A stretch of DNA of 64,000 bases from Burkholderiales bacterium (GCA_016000265.1 JAECRL010000001.1:124001-188000), one strand, 5' to 3'. Positions 18,730-29,067 are shown, counted from the first letter of the stretch. A program made the numbers and translations. The notes: generated by a model from the sequence alone, not told the origin.

Positions 18730-19761
18730 ATGTTCCGCTTCTTCTCCAAGCCCCAGGCCGTCACGGCGCACATCAACGACGTGGCCATCACCGTCGGGCC
18801 GCAGGAAACCCTGCTGCAGGCCGCGCTGCGCGAAGGCATCGACTTCCCCCACAGCTGTCGCGTGGGCGGTTGCGCCGCCTGCAAATGCCAGTTGCTCGAG
18901 GGCAAGGTCAAGGAGCTGACCCAGACCGGCTACATCCTCTCCGACGACGAGCTCGATCGCGGCTTCATCCTGGCCTGCCAAAGCGTGCCCCGCACCGACG
19001 TGCGCATCCACGTCGACACGAGCGCCCGCCAGGCTCGCCGCCGCGTCTCGGGTCGGGTGGTCGCGCAAGAGCGCCTGACCCACGACATCGTCGAGTTGCG
19101 CGTGCAGCTCGACGAGTCGCTGCCTCACAAGGGCGGCCAGTTCGCCCAGCTCAGCCTGGCCGAGCTGCCCGGCGTGGCGCGCAGCTACTCCTTCGCCACG
19201 CGCGCCCAACCCAACGCCCAGGTGAGCTTCTTCGTGCGCCAGGTGCCGGGCGGCGTGTTCTCGTCGCACGTGCACGCGCACCCCCTGGTGGGCAGCGAGG
19301 TCGCCGTCGAGGGCCCCCATGGCGATTTCTGGTTGCGCCCCGCCCAGGCGCCCCTGCTGCTCGTGGCCGGAGGCAGCGGACTGGCGCCCGTGCTCGCGCT
19401 CCTGCAAGAGGCGCTGCACGAAGGCGTCAAACGCCCGGTGACCCTGATCTTCGGCGCCCGCACCCAGTGCGACCTCTACGCGCTGGAGGCCATCCAGGAC
19501 ATCAGCCTGCGCTGGCCCGACGTCTTCACCTTCCTGCCCATCCTGTCGCAAGAGCCGCAGCCCTCGAGCTGGGCCGGCCGCCTGGGCCTGGTCACCGACC
19601 TGATCCCCGAGCGCCTGCGACCCGGCAGCCACGCCTACCTGTGCGGCCCCCCCGTCATGGTCGACGCGGCCACCACCTTGCTGCTGCAGCACGGGGTGGA
19701 CCGCGCCCACATCCACGCCGACCGATTCACGACCCTGCACGACGTGCCGGCCGCGGCCTGA
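18730..19761 (+). CDS. 2Fe-2S ferredoxin/FAD reductase (XylA-like) for the diiron hydroxylase
   Basis: A 343-residue electron-transfer protein. The N-terminal plant-type ferredoxin domain binds 2Fe-2S through Cys43, Cys48, Cys51 and Cys83 (CRVGGCAAC). The reductase part follows, with the FAD pattern ARSYSFAT (about residue 155) and the NAD(P)H pattern VAGGSGLAPVLALL; the C-terminus has YLCGPPVMVDAA. It passes electrons from NAD(P)H to the diiron centre of the AlkB-like protein encoded next. The start is the ATG with AGGAGG directly upstream; an in-frame extension to 18571 is not needed. Ferredoxin fused to reductase is the XylA/XylM arrangement and unlike the separate rubredoxin of classical AlkB systems. 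Confidence 0.92.
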   Translation: MFRFFSKPQAVTAHINDVAITVGPQETLLQAALREGIDFPHSCRVGGCAACKCQLLEGKVKELTQTGYILSDDELDRGFILACQSVPRTDVRIHVDTSARQARRRVSGRVVAQERLTHDIVELRVQLDESLPHKGGQFAQLSLAELPGVARSYSFATRAQPNAQVSFFVRQVPGGVFSSHVHAHPLVGSEVAVEGPHGDFWLRPAQAPLLLVAGGSGLAPVLALLQEALHEGVKRPVTLIFGARTQCDLYALEAIQDISLRWPDVFTFLPILSQEPQPSSWAGRLGLVTDLIPERLRPGSHAYLCGPPVMVDAATTLLLQHGVDRAHIHADRFTTLHDVPAAA

Positions 19762-19818
19762 GCCCCTGCCCGAGCCCCTTCACCCACTTTGATTCCATCA
19801 CCCCACCGAGGACGACAC

Positions 19819-20985
19819 ATGATGCTGCTCCACTACCTCAAGTACTTCCTGTTCCACGCGGTCGGCCTGTTCTCGCTGGCCGCCCTGGTGGCGGGCGGGC
19901 CCTGGACCACGGCGGGCCTGGTCGCCGTGCTGCTGACCTACCTCGTCGGTGACGCCGTCTGCGGCGACGACACCTCGACGCCCCGCTTCGGGCACCCCGC
20001 CATCCTCACCGTCCAGCTCTGGATGGCCTTGCCCTTGCTGTCGCTGATCGTCTTCGCCTCCGTCTGGTCCTTCAGCTCGGGCGACCCCCTCGGCTTCGGG
20101 GGCTGGCTGCAGCGCCTCACTGGCTTCGACGCCCTGGCGGCGCGCGACGCGGCCCACTGGGGTCACCACGTCTCCGGCGTGCTGCTCACCGGGCTGATGA
20201 TCGGCATGATGGGCACCATCCCCGCGCACGAGCTGACGCACCGCACCTGGGACCCCGTCTCGATGCTGATCGGCCGCTGGCTGCTGGCTTTCAGCTTCGA
20301 CACCGTGTTCTCCATCGAGCACGTCTACGGCCACCACCGTTATGTGTCGACCACCGAAGACCCGGCCACGGCCCCGCGCGGGCGCAACGTGTACTTCCAC
20401 GTCATCGCCTCCACCCTCAAGGGCAATGTCAGCGCCTGGCAGATCGAATGCAAGCGCCTCAAGCGCCAGGGTCACGCCGTCCTCAGCCCGTTCAACGCCG
20501 TCATCCGCGGCCACCTCATGAGCGTGCTGCTCGTGGCCGCGGCCGCGTGGCTGGGCGGCTGGCCCGCCGCCGCCTACTTCGTGGCCTGCGCGCTGTGGGG
20601 CAAGGCCCTGCTGGAGATCGTCAACTACATGGAGCACTACGGCATGGTGCGCGACCCGGCCACCCCGGTCCAGCCGCGCCACTCGTGGAACACCAACAAG
20701 CGCATCAGCTCCTGGACCATGTTCAACCTGACGCGCCATTCCCACCACCACGCGCAAGGCGAGGTGCCTTACCAGGACCTCAAGCCCTTCCCGGATGCGC
20801 CCATGATGGTGGGCGGCTACCTCACGACCATCGTGGTGGCCATGATCCCGCCGCTGTGGCACAAGCTGATGACGCCCAAGGTGCTGGCCTGGGACCAACT
20901 GCACGCGACCCCCGCCGAGCGTGAACTGGCGCGGCAGGCCAATGCGCGCAGCGGCATCGCCACCCTGCGCCGGGTGCGCGCCTGA
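19819..20985 (+). CDS. AlkB/XylM-type membrane diiron hydroxylase
   Basis: A 388-residue inner-membrane monooxygenase with about six membrane segments. The histidine boxes that hold the two irons are HELTH (137-141), EHVYGHH (167-173), NYMEHYG (269-275) and RHSHHH (306-311). AlkB hydroxylates terminal carbons of alkanes; XylM hydroxylates aromatic methyl groups. The boxes depart from classical AlkB (the last box is usually RHSDHH), and the partner is a XylA-like reductase, so an alkyl-aromatic or terpenoid substrate is as likely as an n-alkane. GAGG precedes the tandem ATGs. It follows the reductase gene by 57 bases. Confidence 0.88.
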   Translation: MMLLHYLKYFLFHAVGLFSLAALVAGGPWTTAGLVAVLLTYLVGDAVCGDDTSTPRFGHPAILTVQLWMALPLLSLIVFASVWSFSSGDPLGFGGWLQRLTGFDALAARDAAHWGHHVSGVLLTGLMIGMMGTIPAHELTHRTWDPVSMLIGRWLLAFSFDTVFSIEHVYGHHRYVSTTEDPATAPRGRNVYFHVIASTLKGNVSAWQIECKRLKRQGHAVLSPFNAVIRGHLMSVLLVAAAAWLGGWPAAAYFVACALWGKALLEIVNYMEHYGMVRDPATPVQPRHSWNTNKRISSWTMFNLTRHSHHHAQGEVPYQDLKPFPDAPMMVGGYLTTIVVAMIPPLWHKLMTPKVLAWDQLHATPAERELARQANARSGIATLRRVRA

Positions 20986-20996
20986 CCGACGCCGCC

Positions 20997-21416
20997 ATGG
21001 CGAGCCGCTCGCCAGGGCAGCCGGTGCCGCGCGAGCTGCGGGACCCGCGGGACCCACGGGTCCCGCCCTCGGAGCCCTTGTTGCAGGCCCTGGACGCCCT
21101 GATCCGCGCCCTCAATGACCTGCTCGCCGCCGACTCGCCACCCCCTGGCGATCGGGCGCGAGCGCTCGATGCCCTGCGCGCCTTGCCCACCTCCGGCGCC
21201 CGGCACGAGGCGCTCTCCCCGCGGGGGCTGGGCCCGCCCTGGTGCCAGGCGCTGCACGAGGCCATCGGCGCCCTGGAGGCGGCGGCCGCCGCCGAGGGAG
21301 CGGGCGCACCCTGGCGGCGCCTTGATCGACAACGCTGCACACAGGCGCGGGAGCGACTGAAGGTGTTCCGGGTGCTGATCGAGCGCTGGCCGCTGTCCGC
21401 CGCCTCGCCTCGCTGA
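20997..21416 (+). CDS. Hypothetical small protein downstream of the hydroxylase
   Basis: An ORF of 139 residues begins 12 bases after the hydroxylase stop. It is rich in Ala, Leu, Arg and Pro, with predicted helices (LLQALDALIRALNDLLAADS and RERLKVFRVLIERW) and no recognised domain or signal peptide. Its position suggests an operon member, but high-GC DNA readily keeps frames open and there is no strong ribosome site. A 9-bp hairpin lies within its first 25 codons. If it is not a gene, 20986-21611 is a 626-base region holding only that hairpin and the lipase leader. Confidence 0.4.
   Translation: MASRSPGQPVPRELRDPRDPRVPPSEPLLQALDALIRALNDLLAADSPPPGDRARALDALRALPTSGARHEALSPRGLGPPWCQALHEAIGALEAAAAAEGAGAPWRRLDRQRCTQARERLKVFRVLIERWPLSAASPR
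21047..21066. repeat. Perfect 9-bp inverted repeat after the hydroxylase gene
   Basis: GCGGGACCC (21047-21055), two bases, then GGGTCCCGC (21058-21066). As RNA this is a very stable hairpin 62 bases after the hydroxylase stop. A third copy of GGGACCC sits just upstream (21040-21046) and could form an alternative stem. There is no U-run, so it is not a classic intrinsic terminator; it might protect the 3' end or reduce read-through. Confidence 0.5.
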
Positions 21417-21611
21417 TTCGGCCCGGAAGCCGAGGCACATTTCACGACCATCGCGGGTTTTCCGATCCGGGCTCCGGTCAGACCCCATCCGGTCAAACCC
21501 TCAAGCGGAACGCTGCGGCCAATGCGTGGCCGTTTGGGCACATCAAGCCTGGCAACGGCATGCGGACACTCCTGCTCATTGCGTTGCCACTTCCGAAACC
21601 AGGAGACTTTG

Positions 21612-22937
21612 ATGCGCTTGCGCCTGAACCAACCCCGCCTGCTGCTGACCGCTGCGCAGGCCGCCGTAACCGCCCTCGCGCTGTCGAGCACGGCGGGTGC
21701 GACCACCGCACCGGACCCGTTCTTCCAGCACACGGACGGCACGCCGCTGGCCGACATCGCACCGGGCACCATCCTCAAGAGCCGCACGATCTCGGTCTAC
21801 ATCGCCGGCATCAGGACCACGCTCAAGGCCACCCAGCTGGTCTACCGCTCCACCGACGCCCAGCAGCGTCCCACCGCCAACGTGACCACCATCTTCGCGC
21901 CCGACTGCAGCAAGACGAGCTGCGCGAACAAGAACAAGGTGATCTCCTACCAGTCGTTCTACGACTCGCTGAACCCCGAAGACGGGCCCTCGCGCGCCTA
22001 CGCCGGAGGCAAGCGCCTGCCTGACCTGCTGCCCGCGGTCGAGACCGTGCTGTTCGGCACCTACGTCAAGAAGGGCTACACCGTCGTCATCTCCGACACC
22101 GAGGGGCAGAAGGCCAACTTCGCCGCCGGCCCGGAGTACGGCTACAACACGCTGGACTCGATCCGCGCCACCTTCAACGCGCCGCAGATCGGGCTGGCCC
22201 GTGACGCCAAGGTCGTGATGATGGGCTACTCGGGCGGCGCCATCGCCACCGAATGGGCGGCCGAGTTGGCGCCCAGCTACGCCCCCGACCTCAAGCCCAA
22301 CCTGATCGGTGCTGCCTTCGGCGGCACCCTGGTGAGCCCCGAGCACAACCTGACCTACGTCGAAGGCACGCCCATCTGGGGCGGGGTGCTGCCCATGGCC
22401 GTCATCGGTGTCTCGCGCTCTTATGACATCGACATCCAGAAGTACCTGACCCCGCGCGGCCTGGAGGTCTACAACAAGATGCAGAAAGCCTCGATCGCCT
22501 ACGTGCTCGGCATGTACCGCGACGTCACCTGGAAGGACCTGGTCAAGCCCGAGTTCCAGGACCGCACCAAGATCCCCGAGTACGTGGCCGCGGTGAACAA
22601 GGTCATCATGGGCACCGGTGGCACGCCTGAGATGCCGCTGCAGATCGGCCAAGGCACCGGCGGCATCTGGGAGGGCACCAAGCCCTCGCCGCTGTGGGGC
22701 GCGGGCGACGGGGTGATGCTGGCGGGTGACGTCCGCACGCTGGCGCGCCAGTACTGCGCGAAAGGCGTGTCCGTGCAGCACAAGGAGTGGGGCACCAGCC
22801 ACTTCCTGACCATGGCCAACTGGCTGCCTTGGGCCACCACCTGGGTCGACGACCGCTTCGCTGGCAAGCCCGCGCCGCAGAACTGCAGCGGCATCGCCCC
22901 CGGCAACCCCCTGACGCCGCTCGTGTACGCGCCCTGA
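21612..22937 (+). CDS. Secretory lipase (LIP family)
   Basis: A 441-residue exported lipase. The signal peptide covers about residues 1-30 (ending TAGA). The nucleophile elbow is GYSGG with Ser207, in the pattern VVMMGYSGGAIATEWAAELAP typical of fungal-type secretory lipases. The likely acid and histidine lie toward the C-terminus (a histidine in HKEWGTSHF). Cysteine pairs such as DCSKTSC suggest disulfides. An upstream in-frame start exists, but the ATG at 21612 has AGGAG at good spacing and begins the signal peptide. It ends in a strong intrinsic terminator. Confidence 0.88.
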   Translation: MRLRLNQPRLLLTAAQAAVTALALSSTAGATTAPDPFFQHTDGTPLADIAPGTILKSRTISVYIAGIRTTLKATQLVYRSTDAQQRPTANVTTIFAPDCSKTSCANKNKVISYQSFYDSLNPEDGPSRAYAGGKRLPDLLPAVETVLFGTYVKKGYTVVISDTEGQKANFAAGPEYGYNTLDSIRATFNAPQIGLARDAKVVMMGYSGGAIATEWAAELAPSYAPDLKPNLIGAAFGGTLVSPEHNLTYVEGTPIWGGVLPMAVIGVSRSYDIDIQKYLTPRGLEVYNKMQKASIAYVLGMYRDVTWKDLVKPEFQDRTKIPEYVAAVNKVIMGTGGTPEMPLQIGQGTGGIWEGTKPSPLWGAGDGVMLAGDVRTLARQYCAKGVSVQHKEWGTSHFLTMANWLPWATTWVDDRFAGKPAPQNCSGIAPGNPLTPLVYAP

Positions 22938-22962
22938 GCGCCGGGTGGGGCACCACGTGACT

Positions 22963-22996
22963 GAAGAAGCCCGGCCCGCGCCGGGCTTCTTCGTTT
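22963..22996 (+). terminator. Intrinsic terminator after the lipase gene
   Basis: Perfect 12-bp stem: GAAGAAGCCCGG (22963-22974), a six-base loop, then CCGGGCTTCTTC (22981-22992), followed by GTTT. It isolates the lipase gene from the groESL promoter about 40 bases on. Confidence 0.85.
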
Positions 22997-23037
22997 GGCG
23001 CCCGCCCCTTGAAACCCCCACCGCCATCCCCACATGG

Positions 23038-23066
23038 TTAGCACTCGTCGGCGGTGAGTGCTAATA
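23038..23066 (+). promoter_or_regulatory. CIRCE element (HrcA operator) overlapping the groESL promoter
   Basis: TTAGCACTC (23038-23046), nine bases, GAGTGCTAA (23056-23064): an exact CIRCE inverted repeat, bound by the heat-shock repressor HrcA. The left arm provides a -35-like TTAGCA and the right arm runs into TAATAT (23061-23066), 17 bases apart, so HrcA binding would block RNA polymerase directly. hrcA itself is not in the window. Confidence 0.95.
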
Positions 23067-23191
23067 TCTCCGCCGCAACCCCCTCTCCGGCTCGTCCGGC
23101 AGAGGGGCGAGACCCCCTCGATGAGGCGATGTGAGCAATCACTCACGCGCCAGCCATTGTCAACCTTTGTCTTCAGTAGACAGGAGAAGTC
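23067..23191 (+). other. Structured groESL leader
   Basis: This 125-base untranslated leader contains competing hairpins. AGAGGGG (23101-23107) can pair with CCCCTCT upstream (23080-23086) or, overlapping, with CCCCCTC downstream (23113-23119). A third stem is GTGAG-CAATCA-CTCAC (23131-23146). The ribosome site AGGAG lies just before the start codon, outside these stems. A role in mRNA stability or temperature response is possible but not shown. Confidence 0.45.
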
Positions 23192-23482
23192 ATGAAACTG
23201 CGTCCTCTGCACGATCGCGTGATCGTCAAGCGCCTGGAACAAGAAACCAAGACCGCTTCGGGCATCTTCATCCCTGATGCCGCAGCCGAGAAGCCGGACC
23301 AAGGCGAAGTGCTCGCCGTCGGCCCTGGCAAGCGCAATGACAAGGGCGACTTCGTGGCCCTGAACGTTCAAGTGGGCGACCGCGTCCTGTTCGGCAAGTA
23401 CTCTGGCCAGACCGTCAAGATGGACGGCGAAGAGCTGCTGGTCATGCGCGAAGAAGACCTGTTCGCCGTCGTCGCCAAGTAA
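23192..23482 (+). CDS. groES: Co-chaperonin GroES
   Basis: A 96-residue protein with the standard GroES sequence: [16 protein letters not shown], the mobile loop [13 protein letters not shown] that docks onto GroEL, and the C-terminal strand [13 protein letters not shown]. Seven copies cap the GroEL ring during protein folding. AGGAGAA precedes the ATG. It is the first gene of the operon, 51 bases before groEL, under CIRCE/HrcA control. The codon choice (fewer GC-ending codons, more GAA and AAG) fits a highly expressed gene. Confidence 0.99.
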   Translation: MKLRPLHDRVIVKRLEQETKTASGIFIPDAAAEKPDQGEVLAVGPGKRNDKGDFVALNVQVGDRVLFGKYSGQTVKMDGEELLVMREEDLFAVVAK

Positions 23483-23518
23483 GCGACCGGTCCACAGGCA
23501 ACCCCCCACTTTCACTGA

Positions 23519-25177
<1,659 letters not shown>

Positions 25178-25223
25178 ATGCCCCAGCCCGGGAGGGCGGT
25201 TTCGACCGGCCTCCCAGCTCAGC

Positions 25224-25253
25224 AAAAAGGCCGCTTCACAGCGGCCTTTTTTT
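25224..25253. terminator. Bidirectional intrinsic terminator between groEL and the DUF3149 gene
   Basis: AAAAAGGCCGC (25224-25234), loop TTCACA, GCGGCCTTTTTTT (25241-25253). The A-run and T-run on opposite sides let it serve groEL from the left and the small leftward gene at 25284-25451 from the right. Confidence 0.92.
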
Positions 25254-25283
25254 GTGTCCGAAACCAGCCGTTCGGACAGCGTG

Positions 25284-25451
25284 TCAGAGCTTGCCCGCCT
25301 CGCGCAGCAGGCGGTCGTGGCGCTCCGTGTCGTCCTTGACGTGCTTGAGCACGTACCAGATGAAGTAGCCCAGCCCGCCGAGCATGGCCAGGATGGAGAC
25401 GGCGCTCATGATGCCGTAGTCGGTGGTCAGGAAATCGATCCAGGCTTGCAT
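25284..25451 (-). CDS. DUF3149 small membrane protein
   Basis: A 55-residue protein too short for most ORF cut-offs. It starts MQAWIDFLTTDYGIMSAVSI, has one hydrophobic segment (about residues 14-34), and ends with a charged tail (HVKDDTERHDRLLREAGKL). This matches the DUF3149 family, short single-pass inner-membrane proteins common in betaproteobacteria, with no known function. GAGGAG lies just upstream of the ATG. It is convergent with groEL and shares the terminator between them. Confidence 0.82.
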   Translation of the reverse strand: MQAWIDFLTTDYGIMSAVSILAMLGGLGYFIWYVLKHVKDDTERHDRLLREAGKL

Positions 25452-25589
25452 GGTGTTCACTCCTCTTCGAGGTCTTTCTCAATGCCTTCATCAGACGCCC
25501 ATTTGCCTTGGCGCGCCGTGATGCAAGTCAAATTCGAGCCGGGTTCGTCGCCTCCGCGGGGTGACCCTTGACGCGGCACAATCCCGCGC

Positions 25590-27890
25590 ATGCACCGTTC
25601 GCTCCGCCCCCGCTCGCTCCTCACCGGCTTGCCCCGCCTGCTTCCCGCCTTGTTCCTGCTGGCACTGGCCCAGGCCCAGGCCCAGGCCCAGGCCCAGGTG
25701 ATCGCCCCCCCGGCAGACGCCCGCCCCCGCATTGGGCTGGTGCTGTCGGGTGGCGGTGCGCGCGGCCTGGCGCACGTGGGGGTGCTCAAGGTGCTGGAGC
25801 GCGAGCGCATCCCGGTGGACGTCATCGCGGGCACGTCCATGGGCGCCATCGTGGGGGGGCTGTACGCCAGCGGCCTGTCTGCTCGGGAAATCGAAGACGA
25901 GGTCGCCCGCCTGAACTGGGTGGAGGTGTTCACCTCGCGGGTGGACCGCCAATCGCTGTCCCAGCGGCGCAAGGAGCAGGACTTCGAGGTCTCGCCGCTG
26001 CTGGAGCTGGGCATCCGCGCCGACGGCCTGACCGCCCCGCTGGGCGCCGTCTCCAGCCGGCTGCTGGAGTCCCACCTGCGGCGCATGACGCTGGTGGCCG
26101 CGCAGGCCAAGGACTTCGACCAGTTGCCCACGCCCTTTCGCGCCGTGGCCACCGACATGGAAACCGGCCAGGCCGTGGTCATGCGCGACGGCGACCTCGC
26201 CACCGCCTTGCGCAGCAGCATGTCGGTGCCTGGCCTGTTCGCGCCCCTGGAGGTCAACGGCCGCATCCTGGGCGACGGCGGCCTGGTCAACAACCTGCCG
26301 GTCGACGTGGTGCGCGGCCTGGGTGCGCAGCGCGTCATCGCCGTCAACATCGGCACGCCCCTGTCGCGCCGCGAGACCCTGGCCTCCATCACCGGCGTGA
26401 CCTCGCAGATGATCAACATCCTGACCGAGCAGAACGTGCAGCAAAGCCTGCGCAGCCTCGGCCCGCAGGACGTGCTGATCGCGCCCCAGCTCGAAGGCCT
26501 GACCTCGGCCGACTTCGACCGCGCCATCGACTTCATGCGCCTGGGCGAGCTGCAGGCCGAGGCCCTGGTGCTGCGCATGCAGGACCTCAAGCTCAGCCCC
26601 GAGGACTACGCCCGCTGGGTGGCTCGCCGCCAGCGCAAGGTGCCCGAGGTGCCGGTGCTGGACTTCGTGCGCTTCACCGGCTCCGAGCTGACCCACCCCG
26701 AAGGTCGCCCCGACCTGCTGGCCAGCCAGCCCGGCCAGGTCTTCAGCGTGACCAAGGCCGAGCGCGACCTGACCATGCTGGCTGCCTCAGGTGACTACCT
26801 GCGCACCGACTACAAGCTGGTCGATCAGCCCGACGGGCAGCGCGGCCTGGTCTTCGACCTGGAGGACAAGCCCTGGGGGCCCAACTACCTGCAGATGGGG
26901 CTGGACTTCAGCACCGACAACCGCGGCCGCAGCGTCTTCAACCTCAAGCTGGCGCACAACCGCCACTGGCTGGACGGCTCGGGCAGCGAGTGGCGCAACT
27001 TCGTCAAGCTGGGCACGGCGCCGGCGCTCACGTCCGAGTGGTACCGCCCCATGAACTTCCGCCTGCCCGATGGCCTGGAGGGGTTCGTGGCCGTGACCGG
27101 CTCGGTGCAGCGGCGCAAGCTGGACTACCACCTCGTGCCCGACGACCCGGTCGACGCCTCGGTTGACCGCAGCGTCGTCACCGCGGTGGCCGACCTGGGC
27201 CTGAACTGGCGTGAACTCGGCGAGGTGCGGCTGGGCCTGATCGACGAGCTCTGGCGCGACGACCCCACCCTGGTCAGCGCCCGGCTGGAGGCGGTGCGCA
27301 GCCCGCGCCCCGGGTTGCGCGAAGAACGCTGGCACGAGCGGGGCTGGCGCTTGCGCGCGGTGTTCGACCAGCTCGACCACGCCTTCTTCCCGACCAAGGG
27401 CTGGCGCGTGGAGGGGCATTGGATGCAAGGGCGCCGGCTCAGTCGCGATGACTTCGCCGACGGCCCCATTCGACGCCTCGACCTGCAAGGCCAGTGGGTG
27501 GCGTCCTGGGGCGTGCACACCGTCAGCGGGCTGGCGCGGCTGGGTTTGAGCGACGGCCCGGCCTCGCAGGTTCCGCGCAACGGCCTGGGCGGTTTTCAGC
27601 AGCTCTCGGGTTACGGGCCGTTCCAGGTCAGCGGCCCGCAGGTCGCGCTGGCGCGCGTGGGCTACCAGGTGCGCCTGGCGCCCGCGCCGCTGACCCGCGG
27701 CACCTTCCTGGGCGTGAGCCTGGAGGCGGGGCAGGCCTGGGACCGGCTCAAGGACTTTGGTTCGGTGCGCACGCGCGCCGGCACCAGCCTCTACCTCGGG
27801 GCCGACACGGCGCTGGGCCCGGTCTACGGCGCGGTGCTGCACAGCCCGCGCACCGGCCCGACCGTGATGCTGTTCGTCGGGCGCCCTTGA
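25590..27890 (+). CDS. Patatin-like phospholipase with surface beta-barrel (PlpD-like, type Vd)
   Basis: A 766-residue outer-membrane protein. The signal peptide (about 1-37) ends in an Ala-Gln repeat. The patatin domain (about 46-320) has the oxyanion hole SGGGARG, the lipase elbow GTSMG (Ser83) and the partner Asp229 in GDGG. A POTRA-like segment follows, then a C-terminal barrel of the Omp85/TpsB type (about 410-766) ending in VMLFVGRP with a terminal aromatic-rich strand. PlpD-type proteins translocate or display the phospholipase A1 domain through their own barrel. It stands alone, opposite the chemotaxis operon end. Confidence 0.88.
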   Translation: MHRSLRPRSLLTGLPRLLPALFLLALAQAQAQAQAQVIAPPADARPRIGLVLSGGGARGLAHVGVLKVLERERIPVDVIAGTSMGAIVGGLYASGLSAREIEDEVARLNWVEVFTSRVDRQSLSQRRKEQDFEVSPLLELGIRADGLTAPLGAVSSRLLESHLRRMTLVAAQAKDFDQLPTPFRAVATDMETGQAVVMRDGDLATALRSSMSVPGLFAPLEVNGRILGDGGLVNNLPVDVVRGLGAQRVIAVNIGTPLSRRETLASITGVTSQMINILTEQNVQQSLRSLGPQDVLIAPQLEGLTSADFDRAIDFMRLGELQAEALVLRMQDLKLSPEDYARWVARRQRKVPEVPVLDFVRFTGSELTHPEGRPDLLASQPGQVFSVTKAERDLTMLAASGDYLRTDYKLVDQPDGQRGLVFDLEDKPWGPNYLQMGLDFSTDNRGRSVFNLKLAHNRHWLDGSGSEWRNFVKLGTAPALTSEWYRPMNFRLPDGLEGFVAVTGSVQRRKLDYHLVPDDPVDASVDRSVVTAVADLGLNWRELGEVRLGLIDELWRDDPTLVSARLEAVRSPRPGLREERWHERGWRLRAVFDQLDHAFFPTKGWRVEGHWMQGRRLSRDDFADGPIRRLDLQGQWVASWGVHTVSGLARLGLSDGPASQVPRNGLGGFQQLSGYGPFQVSGPQVALARVGYQVRLAPAPLTRGTFLGVSLEAGQAWDRLKDFGSVRTRAGTSLYLGADTALGPVYGAVLHSPRTGPTVMLFVGRP
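25671..25700 (+). repeat. Hexanucleotide tandem repeat in a signal-peptide region
   Basis: CAGGCC is repeated four times (25671-25694), continued by CAGGTG, encoding alternating Gln-Ala. Six-base units change length without breaking frame, so slippage would lengthen or shorten the peptide near the signal cleavage site of the patatin protein. Confidence 0.85.
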
Positions 27891-27917
27891 TCGGCTGAGC
27901 GATGGCCGGGCGCGACG

Positions 27918-29051
27918 TCAGACCCGGCTGAGCGCCTGGCCGACCGTGGCCCGCAGGTGGTCGAGCACGTGCTGGGCGATCTTCGTCAGGGGCAGCACCT
28001 CCTGCACGGCGCCCGCGGCGATGGCCTCGCGCGGCATGCCGAAGACCACGCAGCTGGCCTCGTCCTGGGCCACGCAGTAGGCGCCCGCGTCCTTCATCTC
28101 GCGCATGGCGCGGGCCCCGTCTGCGCCCATGCCCGTGAGCATGATGCCGATGGCGTTGGGCCCCACCACCCGCGCGGCGGAGCTGAACAGCACCTCCACG
28201 CTGGGCTTGTGGCGGTTGACGGGGTCCCCGTCCTTGACGCGGGCGATGTAGTTGGCGCCCGAGCGCTCCACGCTCAGGTGCAGGCCGCCCGGGGCGATGT
28301 AGGCGTGACCCGGCAGGATGCGCTCGCCATCGCTGGCTTCCTTGACGCTGATCTTGCACAGGCCGTCCAGGCGCGCCGCGTAGTTGCGCGTGAAGCCCGG
28401 GGGCATGTGCTGGGTGATGACCACACCCGGGGAGTCGGCGGGCAGCGAAGCCAGCACCTCCCGGGTGGCTTCGGTGCCCCCGGTGGACGCCCCGATGAAG
28501 ATGATTTTTTCGGTGGACAGCCGCCCCAGGCTGGCGCTCACGACGGGGCCGGGCTTGGGCGTGGTGGCGGCGCTGGCCGATGCGGGCGCGCCGGCCCGGG
28601 GGGCGGTCGCGCTCGCGCTCGCTGCGGAGGGCGTGGCCAGCCGATGGATGCGGGCCTTCGAGGCCACGCGGATCTTGTCCGTGATGTCGTCGGACAGCTG
28701 GCGCAGGCCGTCGGCCACGCCGATCTTGGGCTTGGCCACGAAGTCCACCGCACCCAGCTCCAGCGCCTTGAGCGTCACGTCGGCGCCGCGCTCGGTCAGG
28801 GTCGAGACCATGACCACGGGCATGGGGCGAAGGCGCATCAGCTTGGAGAGGAAGTCGATGCCGTCCATGCGCGGCATCTCCACGTCCAGCGTGATCACGT
28901 CCGGGTTCAGGTTGCGGATCATCTCGCGCGCCACCAGGGGGTCGGCGGCGGCGCCGATGCACTCCATGTCGGGCTGTCGGTTGATGATCTCGGTGAGCAT
29001 GCTGCGCACCAGGGCGGAATCGTCCACCACCACCACACGGGTCTTGGCCAT
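27918..29051 (-). CDS. cheB: Chemotaxis protein-glutamate methylesterase CheB
   Basis: A 377-residue response regulator with a methylesterase output. The receiver domain has its phosphorylation site at Asp56 (LDVEMP). An Ala/Ser/Pro-rich linker (about 140-175) connects to the catalytic domain with Ser189 (GASTGG), His215 (QHMP) and Asp311 (GMGADGA). It removes methyl groups from chemoreceptors during adaptation and deamidates receptor glutamines. The start at 29051 gives the usual [12 protein letters not shown]; a longer frame is open upstream. It is the last gene of the leftward cheR-cheD-cheB run. Confidence 0.97.
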   Translation of the reverse strand: MAKTRVVVVDDSALVRSMLTEIINRQPDMECIGAAADPLVAREMIRNLNPDVITLDVEMPRMDGIDFLSKLMRLRPMPVVMVSTLTERGADVTLKALELGAVDFVAKPKIGVADGLRQLSDDITDKIRVASKARIHRLATPSAASASATAPRAGAPASASAATTPKPGPVVSASLGRLSTEKIIFIGASTGGTEATREVLASLPADSPGVVITQHMPPGFTRNYAARLDGLCKISVKEASDGERILPGHAYIAPGGLHLSVERSGANYIARVKDGDPVNRHKPSVEVLFSSAARVVGPNAIGIMLTGMGADGARAMREMKDAGAYCVAQDEASCVVFGMPREAIAAGAVQEVLPLTKIAQHVLDHLRATVGQALSRV

Positions 29052-29067
29052 GTTGTTTGTCTCCGTC

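Noticed and set aside
21040..21066. Intrinsic terminator for the hydroxylase gene
   Set aside because: The stem is strong but no U-run follows, so it is listed only as an inverted repeat.
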